NCBI GenBank assembly: GCA_033439685.1
Contig: JAUEDM010000004.1
Span: 2,294,001-2,358,000 of the forward strand
From: Apodospora peruviana
Taxonomy: Eukaryota > Ascomycota > Sordariomycetes > Sordariales > Lasiosphaeriaceae
Direction of reading: 5' to 3'
Length of the DNA: 64,000 nt
Shown one piece after another: positions 47,228-57,768 of this stretch (its first letter is position 1; every line of letters begins with the position of its first letter). The position numbers and the translations under genes are program-made. The notes below the pieces were generated by a model, which saw nothing but the letters and a program-made list of their open reading frames with translations, searched no databases and was not told the DNA's origin.

Positions 47228-49144
47228 ATGGCGGCGTGTATACCCCTTCAAGGGTCTACCGCCTGTTCTGCCTTCCAATCAGCTTCAATTTCGACCGACA
47301 GCTTTATGGTTGGACTCTAGTACGTTCAGTCGCATCTCCACCGTCCAGCTACCTTAACTACGATGATTGATTGCGCGCGGCGCATCCGTCATCGGTGACT
47401 GGGACTGGGCATAGACTGAGCAATGCTAACAGCTCATTGTAGTCCTTTCTTACGAGATGTTACAAATACACAGACATTCGATCAACAGCTGCAGTCTTGG
47501 GTGCAGATAGGCTACGTCCAAGAAAAGTGAGCAGCCTCGAGTTTAAAGTTGGCGACCGTTCTAACAGGCACTAGATACCAAAATCTTATTGATTGCGGAG
47601 GCATTAGTCTCACCAACACCACCGATCATTACGCTCGGTTTACGACCACTGTAATATGTAATGCTATTATCCAGAACTCGATTAGCAGATGCAATCTCTC
47701 GCCCGCGAATTCCCGACCTGTCTGTGCGGAAACATGCGTATGTCGAGCGGCTTTCTTGCCCACCTAGCCTGGGTTTCTGGTGCTAACCCCTTCACAGGCA
47801 CAATTCGCAGAGAGTGAGGCTTATGTTGTAGCGGATAACAACCTCTGCGCAAACCCCGGCAGCAACGCGCAGACGCAAATCAGAGCCGATTTCACCAATT
47901 GCGCTCTGCCTGCCAACTCCCTGTCAAGTAACAATTGCATCTCAGGAATTGACAATGAGCCCGATAATTGTGGCTATGCCAACAGCACTATTGGCCTGTG
48001 CTCTTACTGCGCGTCTGGTGGCATCAACTCGACTGATACATGCTGCTACAGCTCGAATGCTCAGACCCGGTGCGTTGGTGTGGCGCTTCCGGATATCACG
48101 CCGACAATGACCTTTACGACACCAACTTCAACTCCCACTTCATCCTCGACTAGCAGCCCAGTGACGGGGGATCCATCTAGCCGCCTATCTGGTGGCGCGA
48201 TTGCTGGCATTGTCATTGGCTCCATTGTGGGCCTTTTGCTTCTCGCCTTGGCAATCTGGTTTTGCTTCAGATACACCAGGAAGAGAAGGGGAAGTCAGGA
48301 CGGAAGCATCTTCAACCAACCGTCACCGGCTAGAAAAGGGATGACAGCCCCGCAGATGGCCCAGCCTGCTCCTCCGCATGGATATGAAGTTCTCCCAGGT
48401 GGGAGGATAGCTCGGATGTCGGCGTTGGAGGGCCATTCGGGCGAGTCACCTTCCCACCATGCTGGCCGAGACATGGGCGCAGCAGCGGCTGTAGGGGCAG
48501 CAGGAGGATATGCCGCGGCGTCTAGGAGAAGGGGCGATGATCATTCCTCCTCGGATGGGTTTGGCGACAGCCCCGAGTCTGACCGAGGCGCTACTGGAAT
48601 ACTCCGGCCACCTCCAACGACGCTCAGGAGAAACGGATCTCTTTCCAGCGGCTCAGTCCTGGCTGGAGACGACGCGCAGTCTCCGACTAGCGCCGGGGGA
48701 ATGTCATCCCCTCCAGGGATGGCAAGCCAGCAATCGGAGCAGCTGCCTTTCTTCAAGGATTACTATTCTCAAGATGATGTTCATCCGGGTGATCGCGTGG
48801 CTGTTCTTTGGGCATACCAACCTCGTGCTGCTGATGAATTTGCTCTGGATCGTGGCGACATGCTTAAGGTGGTGGGCATCTGGGACGATGGTTGGGCGAC
48901 CGGTATCATGGTGGACGAGCGCGCGGAGGAATGGGAAGCCCGTCGACAGGCACAACGAGACAGTGGAGTCTCGAACACATCCGGCCGGTTACGGGATACA
49001 TCACCACCGGTCAGCGGCGAGATCAAAGCGTTTCCGCTGGTGTGCGTGTGCCTTCCGGAACATTGGAGGAAAACCATCGAGGGCGATGGCTCGACCGAAA
49101 CAGGATCGAGCGCCCACCAACATACGACCACTACGGGCTCTTGA
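47228..49144 (+). CDS. Single-pass membrane protein with Cys-rich ectodomain and cytoplasmic SH3 domain
   Basis: Four exons: 47228-47319, 47443-47526, 47575-47737 and 47798-49144 (introns 123, 48 and 60 bp), about 561 residues. The N-terminal 220 residues are rich in Cys, Asn and Thr (CIPLQGSTAC, LCSYCASG, DTCCYSSNAQTRC) and look extracellular. After a Ser/Thr/Pro linker comes a helix, GGAIAGIVIGSIVGLLLLALAIWFC, then a basic stop-transfer RYTRKRRG. The tail contains an SH3 domain (DRVAVLWAYQPRAADEFALDRGDMLKVVGIWDDGWATG). The arrangement resembles conserved Pezizomycotina SH3 sensor-like proteins and, loosely, yeast Fus1; function is not known. The start is uncertain: the frame is open upstream to 47069 without an ATG, so a signal-peptide exon may lie upstream. 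Confidence 0.82.
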
Positions 49145-50154
49145 AGGTGGTTTACCTGATGTTTATGACGCAATCGCTCGATATCACTCTCGAATTAATG
49201 TCTCGATGAAGCCTCTGTTCTTATCCTCGGCATAGGCTATGGCGTTTAGTCTCACGGCATGCTTTCCTACAGCGTTTGATCCTGATACGGACCCACCCAC
49301 TTCTGTCTCAGGAAGCTTGCAAACTCATCCAGCTTGCGCGCCATCTGCATCATTCCGGTGTTCGCATTCGCACGTTGGATTAACCGCGCAGCGCTGGTTC
49401 TCGCTCATAGAATCTAACGAAACCCTTTGCGACCACACCCTCAATGGCTTCAGTTCTAGATGACCTTAATTATTCTCAACCACCTCCCAACCACACATAT
49501 TTCGGGGCGCCTTGAAAACGGCTCGCAGTTCGTCATAGGATGGGTGGACTTAATACTGCGACCACGACCAGCATCGGCACTACGCTGCCTCTTCACTTCG
49601 TTGTTTATTCTTATACCCGAGTTTGTTGGAGAAGGGCCTTCATGGGGAGGCCAGTGTGCCGTTAATTATTGGATGGCGAGGGACGATGGCGCGTGAAGGT
49701 GTAACATTAGAGGACAGGGGAGATGGGAGAGATGTATATTTGATGTACACGAGCCAGGCGAACTGCCATGCTCGTTCCTAAGTACCTTCTTATCCTTGAG
49801 ATATTCATTGGGCGTAATTCTTAGAATGAGCTCGAACTTTATTTAGTGAAATACCAAAGAAGGAGTGTATACAAATAACTGCCTTTAAGTGACTGTATCC
49901 AGTCGGTGAAGTTTGTGGCGTGTTTTAGACAAACACGGCGGGTCATTGATGCTGGCTTGTTGGTCCCACTTGGAGATTAGAGCTGTCAACTGGCTCACAG
50001 CCAGCTGCCAAAGTTATTTTTGGCCGGACCTATGTCACCTCAGACATCCCAGTTATCAACACAAGCAAGCTCATCATTCAGCACCCTTTAAACTCAAACT
50101 AATAAATATTATACCAAACTACCTGACCTTTCCCAACTAGGTGAACAACAAACA
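49145..50154. other. Gap between the SH3 gene and POP5
   Basis: 1.0 kb with 3' UTR of the SH3 gene and promoter of POP5. No supported gene. AT-rich just before the POP5 start. Confidence 0.4.
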
Positions 50155-50864
50155 ATGGTGCGCCTAAAAGACCGTTACCTCTTGGTGACCATCATCTACT
50201 CGGATGTTCCGGCCGGCGGAGGAGTAGTGCAACCGAACAAGGACGGCGCCGCCGGCGCCGTGTCGGACCTCCTACTATTCAACCAGCCGACGACAAATGA
50301 GCTCAGGCCACAGATGCTGCTCAAGGGCATCCGCAGCCAAGTCGCCTCGCTGTTTGGCGACTGCGGGTCCGGCGCCGTAGATCGTAGTCTTCAAGGTATG
50401 TCTTTTCCCCCAAAAAAGCGAGAAAGGAAAATGCGCTAATTGCGACTGTATATTCCTATATAGTCAAGTACTTATCGCCAGCGACGTCAACATTCATTCT
50501 GCGCGTGTCGCGGGCGCAATACCGGCTCGTCTGGGCCGCTCTCTCCTTCATGAACCGCCTGCCCATGAGGGATGGCCGGCCGTGCATCTTCCGCGTCGTT
50601 CGCGTGAGCGGCACCATCCGCAAGGTCGAGGAGGAAGCGGTTCGGCGCGCCAAGCTCCTCATCCTCGCGGCAGAAGAAGAGATGACGACCGGGACAACCA
50701 CGACCTCTGCTGGCGCTCTTGATGCTCTTTTCCGCAGCGACGCCGGCGGCAAAGACCGGCATGACCGCAGTCTTGCTACTTTACAGACTCAGGAAGACGA
50801 TCACGACGACGACAACAACGATGCGATGGAGGTGGAGAACGACGAGATGTTGTCAGATGGTTGA
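50155..50864 (+). CDS. POP5: RNase P/RNase MRP subunit POP5
   Basis: Two exons, 50155-50395 and 50464-50864, with a 68 bp intron; 213 residues. The protein begins MVRLKDRYLLVTIIYSD and continues to LLKGIRSQVASLFGDCGSG, VKYLSPATSTFILRVSRAQYRLVWAAL and CIFRVVRVSGTIRKVEEEAVRRA, the typical Pop5/Rpp14 fold elements. The C-terminal 55 residues are acidic and Asp/Asn-rich (DDHDDDNNDAMEVEND), longer than in yeast. POP5 is a core protein of the nuclear ribonucleoproteins that mature tRNA 5' ends and rRNA. It converges on the GPN2 gene with only 21 bp between the two stop codons. Confidence 0.95.
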
Positions 50865-50885
50865 TTTATATCAAGACCAATCAGT

Positions 50886-52073
50886 TCATTTCTTCTTACG
50901 TGCTACACGTATACCATGATCCGGGCCAGGCTGCGACATCATCATGCCACCATCAAGGCCAGCTTCTTGAGCAGCTTGTGCCTGCGCCTCCCGGAGTTTA
51001 TCTTGCTCCTCCTCCTCTTTCCGCTCTATCTCGTCATACTCTTCTTTATTATCGATCCACCTGTCCTGCAGGTCCTGGTAGTCCATCAACGACGCCTCGT
51101 TGCGCATCGCGACCTGCCAGATGGTGTCGTTGGCGCCCTCGGCGCTGCCAAAGACGTACCCGCCCGCCCGATCGATCACGCGCAGCAGGTGCATCATGCT
51201 CTTCTTGTTCTCGACGGCGAGCACCTCAAAGCTTACCAACCCAAACTTCTGTACGAGCTCGGCGACCGCTTGGTTCAGCCGGCTGAACCTGTCGCTTCTT
51301 AGGGCTGGCGATTCGGCCTCGAGCGAGGGGATGAGATAGGAGAGGTCCTGGACTTCTGTGTAGAAGTCGAGGTTGAAGGGAAGCGGGTCGTACGAGGATA
51401 GCCTGTCGATTTTTGTGAGGACGTTGATGTGGGGGAGGTCCATCTGCAGCATACCGCGCAGGGCTAGCAGAGTGTTGGAGAGGAAGAGGGATGGTTGTGT
51501 GAGGCAGAAGCAGTCGGAGAGGTGGACGGCCACGAGCTGCTCATCGCTGTCAGTCAAAATGCGCGAGAACCATACCCTGGTGTTCACAGCGACAACGAAC
51601 CCTGTATCCTAGCTTTTGTAGCCTGAAAAAGATGTTGCGCAACGAGTTGTGATGTGTGTATAGCTCAACCTGCCCGGGACAATCAAAGAGGACATAGTCA
51701 CCCTCCCCTATCTCTTTAAGGCCGTCCTCGAGCCACTCCATATTGTTCTCGAGCTCCTCGAGCGCGTATAGCACGCCGCCGTTGGGCCCTAGCCGGTCGT
51801 CTGACATGATCTCCTCCAAGGTGACTAGGCTCCGGATGTCGAGCGCGCAGGGGTAGTTGGTGTGGTCGTTGGCTGGGTCGAGGTTGATGACAGAGCACTG
51901 TCGGCCGATGGCGCCCGTGAACTGCTGCACTGTGAGATGGGAAGATGTGTTAGATAGAACCGCGACCAAACATGCGCCGACCATTATCTCTTGGGAGAAG
52001 GAAACGTACTGCCATCGCAATAGGTGCTCTTCCCTGCGCCGGGACTGCCGAGGACGAGCTGTCCGAAGGGCAT
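50886..52073 (-). CDS. GPN2: GPN-loop GTPase 2
   Basis: Three exons on the minus strand: 52073-52010, 51929-51601 and 51536-50886 (introns 80 and 64 bp), 347 residues, the same length as the yeast protein. Motifs: P-loop GSPGAGKST at residues 9-17, INLDPAND (switch region), the Gly-Pro-Asn insertion at about 69-71 that names the family, FDCPGQVELYTHH and guanine-specificity motif TKIDRL. The C-terminus is Gln/Glu/Ala-rich and ends in basic ARKKK. GPN2 with GPN1 and GPN3 assists assembly and nuclear import of RNA polymerase II (and III). The splice acceptor at 51930 is the first of several adjacent AGs; the others would shift the frame. Confidence 0.95.
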
Positions 52074-52510
52074 TTTCGCGGGGTGAGCTGATGAGTTGTT
52101 ATAAGAGTCTTTTAGAGAGTAATCGAGGCCGTGGAATCTATATATGTATGATGTATGATCGCTTATTGGAAGCAGGCGCTAATAAGCTCGAGGACGAAAA
52201 GTTTAGTTTGTTCGTCAAAGGCTGATGGATGTGCTGAGACTGAAGGTTGAGCTAGGTCCAGGTACACTATCCGTATGTATACTTGCCCCACTAACCGCAC
52301 GGCGCCCACCACTGCAGAATGACGATCAACGTGGGGAAGTTGGGGGTGAATTTTGGCGGTAGAACATGGCAGAACCTGCGAACCCGCGAACCCTTGTTTG
52401 GCGGCAATCATTGTGTTATTTACATTCAACACACAGTAAGCTATCCGCGCTATTCTATACAACAATTTTGTCGCTTTCCACTGCGCAGATCAAATTTGTA
52501 AATCGTAACA
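52074..52510. promoter_or_regulatory. Divergent promoter of GPN2 and BUB3
   Basis: A 437 bp bidirectional interval with no supported gene. A short plus-strand frame near 52319-52501 has no recognisable sequence. No specific motifs assigned. Confidence 0.4.
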
Positions 52511-53769
52511 ATGGCACCAGGTATGTAATTGCGCCTCTGTTACCGTTATATTGTAAAGACTAACCAAAGACAAATCAAATAGCAACGCAATGGGAGGTGG
52601 CGCAACCGCCTCACGACGCCGTTTCGTCGCTCGTTTTCGTCCCAGACTCGCACAAGCTCCTGGTCTCGTCCTGGGACAAGAACGTCTACCTCTACAATGT
52701 CGGCCCCAACGGTGCAGAGGAGGCCAGTCTCATCAAGTCATACGAGTTCCGCGCCCCGATCCTGGACGCCTGCTTCGGCGCCGACGAACATGAGGCATTC
52801 ACGGCCGGCTTGGATGAGCAAGTCAAGAGGTCCGCCTACATATACTTGGCCGATCTACAGGAAGGAAGAGTACCGTAACTGACACCGTCTGTTATGACAG
52901 GGTTGATCTCACGACTGGTGAGCAGACCCTCATGAGCAAGCATACCGCGCCTGTTCGCTGCGTCGTCTACAGCCCGGAGCACTGTGAGTTACGATCCTTG
53001 TCAAGCAACAACACTACTGATGACGAGTAGCTAACTCTGCGTTACTATAGCCCTTCTCATCTCCGCCTCATGGGACTGCACCCTCCACGTCCACAATATG
53101 GCCACCGGCCTCGCCTCTTCCCCCCTCCCCCTCACCATCAAGCTCCCCGGCAAACCCCACGCCATGGCCGCCAGCCCGTCCAAGCTCGTCGTCGCCATGA
53201 CCGCCCGCCTCGTGCACATTTATGACCTCCCCACTATCGCCAAAGCCATCACCACCAAAGAACCGGTCGTCCAGCCCTGGCAGCAGCGCGAGTCCTCGCT
53301 TAAGTTCCTCACCCGTGCCGTCGCCTGCATGCCCAACGACGCAGGCTACGCAACCTCCAGCATAGAGGGCCGCGTGGCGGTTGAATGGTTTGAGGACACG
53401 GAGAAGTCGCAGGCCCGCAAGTACGCCTTCAAATGCCACCGCCTGCCGGCGCCCGAGGAGGAAGGCGGCGACATTGTTTATCCGGTCAACGCGCTGGCGT
53501 TCCATCCAAAGTACGGCACATTCGCGTCCGGAGGCGGCGACAGCACGGTCGCGCTTTGGGACGCGGAGGCTAAGCGGAGGATGCGCCAGCTCACTAAATT
53601 TCCCGACAGCGTCGCCGCGCTCGCATTCTCGAAAGACGGCAAGTACCTCGCCATCGGCGTGTGCCCCGGCTTCGAGACGGGTATGGAGGATTATAGCGGC
53701 GAGGGCAGGACAAAGGTCTTTATTCGGGAGTTGGGCGAGAACGAAGCTCGGGGCAAGGGAGCCAAATGA
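52511..53769 (+). CDS. BUB3: Spindle assembly checkpoint WD40 protein BUB3
   Basis: Four exons: 52511-52520 (10 bp), 52583-52829, 52901-52983 and 53051-53769, with introns of 62, 71 and 67 bp; 352 residues. The N-terminus after splicing reads MAPATQWEVAQPPHDAVSSLVF. WD40 repeat elements include LLVSSWDKNVYLYNV, VRCVVYSPEHSLLISASWDCTLHV, GRVAVEWFED and FASGGGDSTVALWDAEAKRRMRQL, with the Bub3-typical KYAFKCHR and DIVYPVNALAFHPKYGTFASGG. BUB3 brings BUB1 and BUBR1/MAD3 to unattached kinetochores through phosphorylated MELT repeats of Spc105. The ten-base first coding exon is easily missed, and annotation could wrongly start at a downstream Met such as the one at 52590-52592 in another frame. Confidence 0.95.
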
Positions 53770-54290
53770 ACGAATGAGTAGGTCTTGCGGAAGAAAAACA
53801 TTATGATCTTTCTTTACATTGTTACTGTTGCTATTTTGACTGGCGTTCTAGGTTGGAATGGCTGATTAGGCGGCTAATGAAAGATTTCGAGCAAATCTAA
53901 AATCTTACATTTCTACTATCATAATTAGCAAAGTTGGTTGACATATCTCCGGAGCTCTCGATCACAGCAAAATACGTTACATTCCCATGGGATGGGTGTA
54001 GGGAAAATATACGGGTCGTTGCGAGTTCGGGTCTGCTTGTTGCAAAGTCATTCAAAGTCGCTATATCATCGTTAAAAGGCTGCTACCGAGTCTACCAAGT
54101 GATAGGTACTGACTGAGCTAGACTAAGATGAATACCTAATATCGAGCTCGGAGAAAGGGGTTCTCTTATAATACATAGGTAGAGACTCCTGTCAGCCACC
54201 CTTAGATAAGTCGATGATGCAACAGGATGAAATTACTTGCCCACCAAAGTTGGTGTTTACATGGCATGAGGTAGTTAAATATAATCTGAC
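53770..54290. other. Convergent 3' gap
   Basis: A 521 bp AT-rich interval between BUB3 and the next gene on the opposite strand; no gene supported. Confidence 0.4.
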
Positions 54291-55710
54291 TTAAGTCGTG
54301 TTGACTCTTCGGAACTTGCGCTGCCATGTCTGAACTGTCGCACCGATAATCATCTCCTTTCCCCGCCGCGCGTGAGGCTGAAGAAACGATTCTGACTTGG
54401 CCCTTTCCCGAAGAGGCGGGGTGTCCGAGATATAATTCCGATCCAGACCGCTGCTTCTTATCCGATCAGAGCCGAGAAGCGGTCGGTCTGAAAATTCCAT
54501 GCAAACAACACCGATGCCTCCCTGCTCATCCGCTGATATTGGAGAAATACCGATTGGGCGAGTTTCCTCTGGAGCGACATTCTTTCCTGGCGTATCCTGA
54601 TTCTCTTTGCTCTGAGGCAATGCACCCGCTTCCATTCCATTACAAACTGGCTCTCCTAATATAGCACTGGCCGCTGCCCCGCATGGAGCGGAAAGGACTG
54701 AAAGCCGCGGGTCATTTTTGGAACGGTTCTTTTCTTCGTCACGACGACGATGGTCAGGAGTAGCCTTCTTCTTCTTCCTCGGACTGTCAGGCAAAAATGA
54801 GTTGTCTTGCACCCTTCTCTTTTTTCTCTCTGGTTTCTTCGGTTGCTTTGGCGGCTGTTTGGCCTGAACAGAAGGCGATGACGGCGGTGTCTGAGTCAAA
54901 TCCAAGGTACGCACACTGTTTAACCTGGAAGGCCGTCCTCTCTTCGTTGGTAAGTGGAAGAGACTGTCTGGTCGTGCCTCTCGGTCCGAGAATCCGTCTC
55001 CTGGACGATGAGACAGCTTGGTAGTGTCGGCCTTGGGCACTAGCTTCTTATAGCTGGTGCGCTTGGCGATAGTCTTATTGAATATCAAGAAGGGCTTCCG
55101 TCGTATACGGGTTGGTTGATTTGAAGTTCGGGTGGTGGTCCGTCCGGCGGACCCTCGAGAGACGCTTTCAAGAGACGTTTTCGCGGTGGAAAGTGATTCG
55201 TCGTCATCACCATTGTCTTCGTCGGTGTCTACTAAGGAGGACAGGTTTGAGTGACTTCGGCGCGCTGAATTTTTCAAAAGTTAGTAAGGTCTTCGACACT
55301 TCAGCTTTTTGTGTCAACTTGGTCTCAGGCAGGGACCGTTGATACTTGCCTTCTGACCCAGAAACCCCTGATCTGAACTCTTCATTGTTTATATCGGCAA
55401 ACTCGACTTCGAACTCGACTTCGGGGGCGATATGATTCTCCTCCGCATACACACCTCTGACGTCGAAGTTGTCAGGAGGCAATTTCGGTACATTGGCTGC
55501 TGAAATGTCTCGACCGGATCGAAATGGTGACCAGTCAGCTGCTTGTTTTCGTGCAGGCCTGACAGGCGACACCTTCGGTTTGAGATGTGGAAGTAATCCA
55601 ACACGTCCGCTCTTACCCTTGAGAGAATAGGTCCGAAGGGGACGTTCCCTGGGTGGCGCGGTAGCAAAGAATCCTTGGAACTGAATGGGTTCAGCCTGGG
55701 CAGACGACAT
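54291..55710 (-). CDS. Uncharacterised basic, probably nuclear protein (GC-AG intron)
   Basis: Two exons on the minus strand, 55710-55350 and 55264-54291, 444 residues. The intron of 85 bp begins GCAAGT rather than GT and ends TTCAG; this is the only join that keeps both long frames, as a nearby GTATCA donor leads quickly to a stop. The N-terminus (EPIQFQGFFATAPPRERPLRTYSLKGKSGRVGL) looks conserved-like. The rest is Ser/Lys/Arg-rich with likely nuclear signals (KKPERKKRRVQ, PRKKKKATPDHRRR) and proline-directed sites (TQTPPSSPS). The C-terminal segment GATVQTWQRKFRRV may be a short ordered motif. I do not recognise the family. It is flanked by BUB3 and a pseudogene, which say nothing firm about role. 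Confidence 0.75.
55265..55349 (-). other. GC-AG intron
   Basis: Donor AG/GCAAGT with perfect pairing potential elsewhere in the 5' splice site, acceptor ATTCAG. Such introns make up about one percent of fungal introns. The alternative GT donor four bases downstream breaks the frame. Confidence 0.75.
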
Positions 55711-56326
55711 TGTTCAACATTGAAGAAGGAATTCAGAAATAGTCACTTAAATGACATGAAGCTGATAGAGTCATCTCTAGGCAGTCTCTGCGAAGCTTCG
55801 CATCTCGGAAGTAGGAAGAAGAAGAAGGCAATGAGGCAGGCAGCTAGCATGACCACCAATTTAACGGGAAAATTACCTAGATTGGAATGCACAAGAGGCA
55901 TCAGGAGGAGTTTGTTCTCAATGTTGATGCTCGAGAGGAAGGCGCTCTTGGTCATGGCGGTGAGTCAAATAACCTACCTCAACCAGCGGAGGCAGGAACG
56001 AACTCGGCTGTGCGCCAAAAGGGAAGAAATGTACCAACGCTCTTGCTCCATTACTTCAAAAGCGTTTTTGACACGAAACGCTCCCGTCATTTTGCTCATC
56101 ATTATTCTTGTGGGCTTTAGAATGATCAACTGGTGAAGAATAAACACCTACACATTTCTGACCGAGACATCTACCCCTTTTTCCAATGCCAAGAACTTTG
56201 GTGTGTGGTTGGCCAAGCAACCGATTCCTTGCTGACTCTTACAATTTCAGAAACCTTTGCCTCCCGACAACCTATGGTCATAATTTGAGTATCACTGTCG
56301 TCTGTTCCCCAAAATCACCTCTTTCC
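55711..56326. other. Upstream region of the uncharacterised gene
   Basis: 616 bp; a plus-strand frame 55675-56136 crosses it but overlaps the neighbouring start, has poor composition for a gene and an odd Ile/Leu-rich end. No supported gene. Confidence 0.35.
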
Positions 56327-57768
56327 TCACTCGCCCTCCTTGACGGGAGACATTGACTGCGGCGGCGGAACATAGTCGAAGTTCCCGCCATGTTCAAGAG
56401 CCAGACATAACCCGGGTGCTTCGGGACCTACTCGCCGTGCAAGAAGCCAGACGGGAATCCAAACTCGAAAGGCACAGCACCGTCAACCTCTTCGATGTCC
56501 TTGTCGCTCAGCTCAAGGTTAGCGCTTCGATGTTTCCCTTGAGGTGCTCGACCTTACGGCCACCAACAATGGGGAAGACATAGGGTGTCTTGCGCATGAC
56601 ATACGCAAGCGCAACGCTGGTTATGATGGTGTTCTTCCGCTCTGCGGTTGCCTCTAGCAACTTGCTGATCTTGACCGATTTCTTGTCCGGCGGCGCCTGG
56701 CGGCCATCTTGAGCCTTGCGTTGTGCCTCCGTCTTGAAAGCCCCGCCTCCGAGAGCTCCCCAGGGTGCGATGGCCATGCCCTCGTCGCGCGCCATGGGGA
56801 TGATCTCCCGCTAGAAATCACGCGAAGCAGCGTTCCACCTGCCCTAGTAGACGTTGAACTGGCGCATACCGTGGTCGCGGGCATACTGGTTCGCCTTGGA
56901 GACCACCCAGGCCGGCGTATCGCTGATTCCGAGGTACAGCACCTTTCCGCTCTTGACCATCGCGCCTAGGGACTGCATCAGTTCCGGGATTGACGTCGAG
57001 AAGTCTCACCAGTGGACATAGAGCTTGTCAAGGATGTCAGAGCACATGTCACCGAGGTATGTCACCGTGGATTCTAACTAACAAGGTCAATGTAGTCCGT
57101 CTGTAGCTTCTTCAGACTGGCGGCCACCGAGAACATGCAAGCTCTTGGTTCCGTTTCCGCTGAAGTTGGCCATGATCTCATTCGGTTCAACGCCGGCTCG
57201 GCCTCTGAAGTTAGTTGAAAATTTGGTTGCAATAACTGACAAGCAGAAAACCCTCAGCAATAGTACAAGATCGGGCCTCGCTACGCTGGGAGAGTGAATT
57301 ACCCATCTGGTCCCGGTTTCCACGTTTCTTCATCCACTCCCCAATCCACGTCTCTGACTCTTCATTCTGGTAATTGTTCGAGGTATCGATGAAGTTGCCT
57401 AAGTAGTTAAGGTAGGTTCCCGTATCGTTAGTGGTTCTACTCACTAGACTGCATGCCTGCTGTAATATCAAAAGAAAGCTGGCCACCTACCTCCATTCTC
57501 GTAGTAGACGTCCAAGATACCCCCAGTGGTTTTCTGATCACACTCTCCCATGTAGTCTTTCTTGTGATAGTCCAGCATGCATCAGTGACTTACTTTTACT
57601 TTATGGCATCAAGTTCCGGGTAGAAAACTCACCAAGCATTGCCAAAGTTCATGGAGCCCAGGCACAGCGGGCTTACCCGGAGACTCGCTCTTGGCGACAA
57701 GATCCGGTAGCGGGCCAGAGGACCTTTTTGGGGGGGGGGGGAGCAAAAGGTAGCGCGGTGGAGGCCAT
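56327..57768 (-). pseudogene. Decayed aldo-keto reductase (norsolorinic acid reductase / aryl-alcohol dehydrogenase type)
   Basis: Segments of one protein appear in order in shifting frames on the minus strand: LARYRILSPRASLRVSPLCLGSMNFG (57.7 kb), GECDQKTTGGILDVYYENGG, GNFIDTSNNYQNEESETWIGEWM (57.35 kb), SLKKLQTDYIDL, KVLYLGISDTPAWVVSKANQYARDHG (56.9 kb), FPIVGGRKVEHLKGNIEAL and VPPPQSMSPVKEGE before the terminal TGA. These match fungal NADPH-dependent AKRs of this class, usually about 380 residues. Breaks include a one-base frame error at a C12 tract (57730-57741), a weakened first splice site, a frameshift near 57110, extra sequence near 57060-57090, stops at 57006-57008, 56844-56846, 56811-56813 and 56428-56430, and two 3' frameshifts. 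Two stops fit CAG to TAG changes. I call it a pseudogene; sequencing error could explain the homopolymer only. Confidence 0.88.
57730..57741. repeat. G12 homopolymer (C12 in the pseudogene)
   Basis: Twelve G residues on the plus strand; eleven would join the reductase start codon at 57768 in frame with the downstream motif. Suggests slippage as one of the inactivating events, or an assembly error. Confidence 0.8.

Noticed and set aside
55675..56136. 153-codon plus-strand frame
   Set aside because: Overlaps the start of the uncharacterised minus-strand gene and lacks a plausible protein pattern; treated as promoter DNA.
56327..57768. Intact aldo-keto reductase with many introns
   Set aside because: In-frame stops inside conserved blocks and frame changes without splice signals cannot be removed by any consistent intron set.
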